From Leucobacter_A sp035514995 (GTDB lineage: Bacteria > Actinomycetota > Actinomycetes > Actinomycetales > Microbacteriaceae): 26,100 bases of DNA. Below, one piece after another: positions 21,700 through 26,100 of this stretch. Below the pieces are notes generated by a model. The model made no database searches, had not been told where the DNA came from, and saw only the letters and a list, made by a program, of their open reading frames with translations. Both the position numbers and the translations under genes were made by a program. The first letter of the stretch is position 1. Each line of letters opens with the position of its first letter. Location: the NCBI GenBank assembly GCA_035514995.1, contig DATJCC010000014.1:1-26100 (forward strand). Direction: 5' to 3'.

Positions 21700-23044
21700 T
21701 ATCGCCCACAGCAACCAGATGTGCTGGGTTTGAAAGCATCATTTGTGCTGCTTCACGCACCTCGTCTGCTGTAACCTCTTCAAACCTTTTCAAAGAAACG
21801 TCAAGGTCGTAAAACTCGCCAGTTCCTAGTTCTGATCTGGCTAGCCTGCTCATTCGGGTGTCGCTATCCTCAAGGACTAGAGCTGATGATCCTGCTATTT
21901 GACCTAGGATTCTCTCAAATTCTTCTTCAGATATTCCGTCTGCAGCTATTTTTGCAAGTTCATCTTGCATCAGCTTTGCGACGTCTCGAGCTTTTTCAGG
22001 TTTTGATGCTGCATACATACCAAACAAGCCAGCATCACTGTAGCTTGCTCCGAAAGAGTATGTTGCATAAGCAAAGCCGCGTTTCTCTCTAATTTCTTGA
22101 AAGAGTCTGCTCGACATGCCACCACCGAGCACCGAATTCATAACGCCAAAAGCAAAACGTTTATCGTGTCCCGCTTGAAGCCCCTGCGAACCGAGCATAA
22201 TGTGCACCTGTTCGCTGGGCTTCTGTGTGACGATAACGTTAATTTCTGAAGTTTTTTCTTTTAGCTCCAACGCAGTTTGGCCCTGGTTGCGACGTGCTAC
22301 AGGTGCCTTGCTCGCGTTTAGGCTCCACCTTTTTGCTTGAGCGCTGTTTAGCGCGTCTGTGACTGTCTGCACGAACTGATCGTGATCGACAGCACCCGCT
22401 GCGGTTACAATGAGCGTTGAAGGTAGGTAGGTCTCTTGGTAGTGCCGCATGACTGCGTCTCTTTGTGCAGTCAATATGGTTTGCGGATTGCCACCTATGG
22501 GCCTTCCAAGTGGGTGGCCCGCGAGAACTGTTTCAAAGAACTTTTCACCAGCAACATCGGCCAGATCGTCTGCCGCCATAGCCAACTCTTCAAGAATCAC
22601 ACCTCTTTCGAGCTCAAACTCTCGCTCATCAATAATAGAGTCCGTGACCATTTGTGCTAAAAGAGAAGTCGCTTCTGCAATGTTTGCATCACGAACTTTT
22701 GCGTAATAGGCAGTGTGTTCTTTAGCCGTTAAAGCGTTATGGTCAGCGCCCATCTTGTCGAAAGCACGAGCGATGTCGTATGCGCCTAGAGATGGGGTTC
22801 CTTTGAACAGCAGATGTTCCAAGAAGTGGGTTGAACCCAAACTCCCTGGAGCATCTGCACGTTCAGACTGTTCGTCTCTTGACCCAATCGCCACCCAAAA
22901 CCCAATACTGGCGCTTCGCGCACCGGGCATGTTTTCTGTAAGAATTCTAAGCCCGCTAGGGTGCACTGTTCTGCGTAATAGACCCCCGTGAAGGTCGAGC
23001 GCTAGTTCAGGTTGAGCTAAAGGAAATGAGACAGGTTGCAACAT
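21671..23044 (-). CDS. M16-family zinc peptidase
   Basis: A 457-residue metallopeptidase of the pitrilysin/mitochondrial processing peptidase family. The inverted zinc motif is H73-F-L-E76-H77, with the third ligand probably E153 in ERGVILEELAM, so the catalytic half is intact. The second half includes GMSSRLFQEIREKRGFAYATYS, the conserved Arg/Tyr motif of the non-catalytic domain. No signal peptide is seen, so it is probably cytoplasmic. The ATG at 23044 lies 15 nt after pnp, the usual actinobacterial and Firmicute linkage, and has no strong ribosome site. Its end overlaps a convergent gene by 29 nt. Physiological substrate is unknown. Confidence 0.93.
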   Translation of the reverse strand: MLQPVSFPLAQPELALDLHGGLLRRTVHPSGLRILTENMPGARSASIGFWVAIGSRDEQSERADAPGSLGSTHFLEHLLFKGTPSLGAYDIARAFDKMGADHNALTAKEHTAYYAKVRDANIAEATSLLAQMVTDSIIDEREFELERGVILEELAMAADDLADVAGEKFFETVLAGHPLGRPIGGNPQTILTAQRDAVMRHYQETYLPSTLIVTAAGAVDHDQFVQTVTDALNSAQAKRWSLNASKAPVARRNQGQTALELKEKTSEINVIVTQKPSEQVHIMLGSQGLQAGHDKRFAFGVMNSVLGGGMSSRLFQEIREKRGFAYATYSFGASYSDAGLFGMYAASKPEKARDVAKLMQDELAKIAADGISEEEFERILGQIAGSSALVLEDSDTRMSRLARSELGTGEFYDLDVSLKRFEEVTADEVREAAQMMLSNPAHLVAVGDISPEQLLDV

Positions 23045-23059
23045 TTATTGATACTGCTT

Positions 23060-25315
23060 TTACTCAGCTGTTTCTTCTGGAACAGTAACCTCTTCAGCGC
23101 TGTCTTCTTCAAGAATAGGCGATAGCGAAAGTTTGCCACGATCATCAATCTTGGTTATGCCAACAAGCACTTTTTGTCCAACTGAGAGCACATCTTCGAC
23201 GTTTTCGACTCTCTTACCACCGACGAGCTTGCGCACCTCAGAGATGTGTAGCAAACCGTCTTTGCCAGGAAGAAGTGAAATAAATGCACCAAATGTAGCA
23301 ATCTTCACGACTGTTCCAAGGTACTGTTCACCAATTTCTGGGTTCTGTGGGTTAGCAATAGCGTTGATCTGTGCGCGAGCCGCTTCAGCTGTTGGCCCAT
23401 CATGAGCACCAATATAAACGGTACCGTCATCATCGATTGATATTTCAGCACCGGTTTCATCTTGAATACCGTTGATGGTCTTGCCTTTAGGCCCGATTAA
23501 TTCGCCGATTTTGTCGACTGGAATCTGCACAGAAATAACTCGTGGAGCTGTTGGCGCCATCTCATCTGGTTTGTCGATTGCTTGGTTCATCGTTTCTAAG
23601 ATCGCATCACGAGCTTCTTTAGCCTGCGCTAGAGCGCCGGTGAGCACATCTGACGGCAAGCCGTCTAGCTTTGTGTCGAGTTGAATAGCAGTGATGAAGT
23701 CTGACGTTCCGGCAACTTTAAAGTCCATATCGCCGAGGGCGTCTTCTGCTCCGAGAATGTCGGTCAATGAAGCGTAGCGTGTCTCTCCGTCTACCCGATC
23801 GCTGACAAGTCCCATTGCGATACCTGCAACAGGTGCACGAAGTGGCACACCCGCGTTGAAGAGTGCAAGCGTTGAAGCACAAACAGCGCCCATAGAAGTC
23901 GAACCGTTTGATCCTAGTGCTTCAGAGACCTGACGGATCGCGTAAGGGAATTCATCGCGCGCCGGAAGAACTGGCATCAGCGCACGCTCTGCGAGCATGC
24001 CGTGACCAATTTCGCGACGTTTGGGGCTTCCTACACGACCTGTTTCACCGACTGAATATGGCGGAAAGTTGTAGTGGTGCATGTAACGCTTTGATGTTGC
24101 TGGAGCCAGTGAATCAATCTGCTGTTCCATCTTGAGCATGTTTAGAGTGGTAACACCCAAGATCTGCGTTTCGCCACGCTGGAAAATCGCTGATCCGTGC
24201 ACTTGCGGAATAACCTGCACTTCAGCATCAAGCGAGCGAAGATCACGAAGACCTCGCCCGTCGATTCGCATGCCTTCGGTCAGAATGCGCCCGCGTACAA
24301 CGTCTTTTATAACAGATTTGTAAGCAGCTGAAACCTGATCTGCCGCATCTTCAGGCAAAATTCCCGCTTCAATTTTTGTAGAAATGTGCTCTTTTGCACG
24401 CTCTTTAAGCTCATCGTCAGCATTTTGACGCTCAAGCTTGTCTGCAATTTGGTAGACAGCTTTCAGCTCTTCTTTTACGAAAGCTTCAACCTCGGCAAAA
24501 ACCTCATCGGTGTGTGGCAAAAACACTGGATACTCTGCAACTTCTTTGGCAGCCTGTGCAGCCATTTCTGCTTGCGCTTTTACTAGCTGCGACAGGAATG
24601 GTTTGGCGGCTTCAAGACCTGCGGCAACTACAGCCTCATCAGGTTTAGTAGCGCCGGCCTTTATTAGGTCCCAACTAACCTCTGTTGCTTCTGCTTCAAC
24701 CATCATTATCGCAACGTCTTCATTACCTGAAGAGTCGGTCACAACACGACCGGCAACCATGAGGTCAAACACCGCGCTTTCGAGCTGCTCAGCGTTGGGG
24801 AATGCCACCCACTGATCTTCGATCAGCGCTAAACGTACGCCAGCGATTGGGCCTGAAAAAGGAAGCCCTGAAATCTGTGTCGAAGCTGATGCAGCGTTGA
24901 TCGCGAGAGCATCATAGAATTCGCCTGCCTCGAGCGACAAAACTGTTACTACAATCTGCACTTCATTGCGTAGCCCCTCAACAAATGAAGGGCGTAGTGG
25001 CCTATCAATTAGACGAGCAACCAAAATTGCTTCAGTTGAGGGCCTTCCCTCACGTCTAAAGAATGAGCCTGGAATCTTCCCTGCAGCGTAAGAACGCTCT
25101 TCAACGTCTACTGTTAAGGGGAAAAAGTCAAAATTGTCTTTAGGGTTTTTTGATGCGCTCGTAGCTGACAAGAGCATGGTCTCGTCGTCTAAGTATGCGG
25201 CAACAGCACCCTGAGCCTGCTGTGCTAAACGACCCGTTTCGAAACGGATCTTTCTCTTGCCAAATTTTCCATTATCTAGAATAACCTCGGCAAATTTAAT
25301 TTCTGGTCCCTCCAC
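23060..25315 (-). CDS. pnp: Polyribonucleotide nucleotidyltransferase (PNPase)
   Basis: PNPase degrades RNA 3' to 5' using phosphate and can also add nucleotides. The 751-residue product has two RNase PH-like domains (about 10-230 and 335-560, with RREGRPSTEAILVARLIDRPLRP and RREIGHGMLAERAL), a KH domain near 600-655 (VDKIGELIGPKGKTINGIQ) and an S1 domain near 665-735 (GEQYLGTVVKIATFGAF, DGLLHISE), ending in an acidic tail. The start is GTG at 25315 with AAGGAGA 6 nt upstream. The M16 peptidase gene follows after 15 nt. A hairpin lies near the predicted 5' end of the transcript. Upstream is serA, not the rpsO often found there. Confidence 0.98.
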   Translation of the reverse strand: MEGPEIKFAEVILDNGKFGKRKIRFETGRLAQQAQGAVAAYLDDETMLLSATSASKNPKDNFDFFPLTVDVEERSYAAGKIPGSFFRREGRPSTEAILVARLIDRPLRPSFVEGLRNEVQIVVTVLSLEAGEFYDALAINAASASTQISGLPFSGPIAGVRLALIEDQWVAFPNAEQLESAVFDLMVAGRVVTDSSGNEDVAIMMVEAEATEVSWDLIKAGATKPDEAVVAAGLEAAKPFLSQLVKAQAEMAAQAAKEVAEYPVFLPHTDEVFAEVEAFVKEELKAVYQIADKLERQNADDELKERAKEHISTKIEAGILPEDAADQVSAAYKSVIKDVVRGRILTEGMRIDGRGLRDLRSLDAEVQVIPQVHGSAIFQRGETQILGVTTLNMLKMEQQIDSLAPATSKRYMHHYNFPPYSVGETGRVGSPKRREIGHGMLAERALMPVLPARDEFPYAIRQVSEALGSNGSTSMGAVCASTLALFNAGVPLRAPVAGIAMGLVSDRVDGETRYASLTDILGAEDALGDMDFKVAGTSDFITAIQLDTKLDGLPSDVLTGALAQAKEARDAILETMNQAIDKPDEMAPTAPRVISVQIPVDKIGELIGPKGKTINGIQDETGAEISIDDDGTVYIGAHDGPTAEAARAQINAIANPQNPEIGEQYLGTVVKIATFGAFISLLPGKDGLLHISEVRKLVGGKRVENVEDVLSVGQKVLVGITKIDDRGKLSLSPILEEDSAEEVTVPEETAE

Positions 25316-25351
25316 GGGATCTCCTTTTCTACTGGAGCTAGGCAGACCTCA

Positions 25352-25370
25352 TCACACCATTCTTGTGTGA
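25352..25370 (-). promoter_or_regulatory. Hairpin in the pnp leader
   Basis: TCACAC (25352-25357) and GTGTGA (25365-25370) are perfect 6-base arms around 7 bases, 37-55 nt upstream of the pnp GTG. If transcription starts near 25372 the hairpin would sit at the extreme 5' end of the mRNA. In E. coli pnp is autoregulated through a leader stem-loop; similarity here is only in position. Confidence 0.4.
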
Positions 25371-25378
25371 GCTGATCA

Positions 25379-25406
25379 ACAGTAGACAACCACCACGGCA
25401 CAACAA
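25379..25406 (-). promoter_or_regulatory. Candidate pnp promoter
   Basis: On the minus strand TTGTTG (25406-25401) and TACTGT (25384-25379) are separated by 16 nt, a workable -35/-10 pair. The predicted start is near 25372, giving a leader of about 57 nt that begins with the hairpin. Confidence 0.4.
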
Positions 25407-25469
25407 TAATTTAATATTTGCTATGGGAGCACTCCACCGAAGATCAGCCTGGCAGGCTCAAGCTCGGGT

Positions 25470-25493
25470 TAAAACAGACTTTTATTAGTCCGT
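25470..25493 (-). terminator. Candidate terminator after serA
   Basis: On the minus strand ACGGACT pairs with AGTCTGT (7 bp with one G-U) around a 6-nt AT loop, followed by a short TTTT. It lies 54 nt after the serA stop. The U-run is weak. The rest of the 231-nt serA-pnp gap holds the pnp promoter and leader and a 13-base palindrome at 25446-25458 (AGCCTG-G-CAGGCT). Confidence 0.45.
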
Positions 25494-25546
25494 AAACAAT
25501 CAGAGTACCATGCAGTGGTTAAAAAGCGATGATATAGCGTTTGTGT

Positions 25547-26100
25547 CTAGTCGTTGAATATTTCTACAACTGTAATATCTGATGCGCCTATAGCTTCTCG
25601 CAATTGAGCAACTACCTCTTCGCCAATGTTTGCATCAATGGTGAGCACACTTAAGGCGCGAGACATTTTATCATCGCGAGATACTTGCAGGTTCTCGATA
25701 TTTATGCCCGCTTCACCGAGTATCGTGCCGTATGAGGCGACAACACCTGGGCGATCATCATACTCAAAAACGATTAGGTGGTTAGAGAGCGTCAACTCAA
25801 GATCGTAACCATTTATCTCGACAATTTTCTGCACCTGCTTCTGCCCAGCAAGCGTGCCAGAGATTGAGACGACCCCTCCGTCTTCTTGCACTCCGCGTAG
25901 CGTGATTACGTTGCGATAATCTTCGGCTGAGGGCTCGGTTAAGAGGCGCACCTGAATGCCTCTTTGCTGTGCTAAATGTGGTGCATTTACATAAGAAACT
26001 GGATCGTTAACAATCTGTGTAAAGAACCCTTTCAAAGCTGCCAGCTCAAGCACGCCCACATTGTGTTCAGTAATCTCGCCCTGCACGATGACGTCGATAG
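25547..26100 (-). CDS. serA: D-3-phosphoglycerate dehydrogenase (C-terminal part, gene continues beyond the window)
   Basis: SerA oxidises 3-phosphoglycerate at the start of serine synthesis. The visible 184 residues are the C-terminal part of the long actinobacterial form: the intervening allosteric substrate-binding domain (VQGEITEHNVGVLELAALKGFF, YVNAPHLAQQRGI, VSISGTLAGQ) and the terminal ACT domain (HLIVFEYDDRPGVVASYGTILGEAGINIENLQVSR), which binds serine for feedback control in Mycobacterium SerA. The frame stays open to the window edge (codons for IDVI precede the GTG at 26086), so that GTG is internal and the catalytic NAD domain lies outside. The TAG stop is followed by a candidate terminator. 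Confidence 0.94.
   Translation of the reverse strand, partial: IDVIVQGEITEHNVGVLELAALKGFFTQIVNDPVSYVNAPHLAQQRGIQVRLLTEPSAEDYRNVITLRGVQEDGGVVSISGTLAGQKQVQKIVEINGYDLELTLSNHLIVFEYDDRPGVVASYGTILGEAGINIENLQVSRDDKMSRALSVLTIDANIGEEVVAQLREAIGASDITVVEIFND

Noticed and set aside
25425..25475. Sequence with GGCTCAAGCTCGGGTT that resembles a tRNA T-arm
   Set aside because: No acceptor stem, D-arm or anticodon arm can be folded around it on either strand.
1..26100. Search for mobile elements, CRISPR arrays, defence genes, toxin-antitoxin pairs, rRNA or tRNA
   Set aside because: No transposase, integrase, spaced direct repeats or known defence motifs were seen; the genes are housekeeping or single accessory genes.

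Overview
The window looks like a chromosomal core segment of an actinobacterium, most likely a low-GC, compact-genome member of the Microbacteriaceae (freshwater Rhodoluna/Aquiluna-like lineages come to mind; this is inference, no 16S is present). The reasons are the gene order pgsA-cinA-clgR-DUF3046-recA-recX-miaB-miaA, the actinobacterial ClgR and DUF3046 proteins, the long SerA with a C-terminal ACT domain, the rnj-dapA-dfrA-thyA and pnp-M16-dapB linkages, frequent GTG/TTG starts and very short intergenic gaps.

Layout. Nearly everything is on the minus strand. Right to left in coordinates, which is the direction of transcription: serA (3' part), pnp, an M16 zinc peptidase, dapB with a small membrane/TPR protein, an APC amino-acid permease, a small membrane-anchored collagen-like protein, an AI-2E-family (PerM) membrane protein, thyA, dfrA, dapA, rnj, then ftsK, pgsA, cinA, clgR, DUF3046, recA, recX, miaB and the 5' part of miaA. 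Two blocks break this: a plus-strand femX-murJ pair (8795-11340) between ftsK and rnj, and a plus-strand ATP-grasp-like gene (20227-21699) between dapB and the M16 peptidase gene.

Functions. The set covers lysine/diaminopimelate synthesis (dapA, dapB), serine synthesis (serA), thymidylate and folate (thyA, dfrA), cell-wall precursor modification and flipping (femX, murJ), chromosome segregation (ftsK), phospholipid synthesis (pgsA), RNA decay (rnj, pnp), tRNA modification at A37 (miaA, miaB), and recombination/SOS (recA, recX). I see no transposase, integrase, phage gene, CRISPR array, rRNA or tRNA.

No clear undescribed multi-gene system is visible. The most interesting items are: (1) a recurring start architecture, a TANNNT hexamer 6-7 nt before the start codon and no Shine-Dalgarno, at five operon-leading genes, which suggests leaderless mRNAs; (2) mutually exclusive hairpins and a short ORF in front of the APC permease; (3) the collagen-like protein with a duplicated domain either side of a Gly-X-Y segment; (4) the unassigned ATP-grasp protein; (5) inverted repeats in front of clgR and pnp. 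No stretch over 300 bases lacks a gene.
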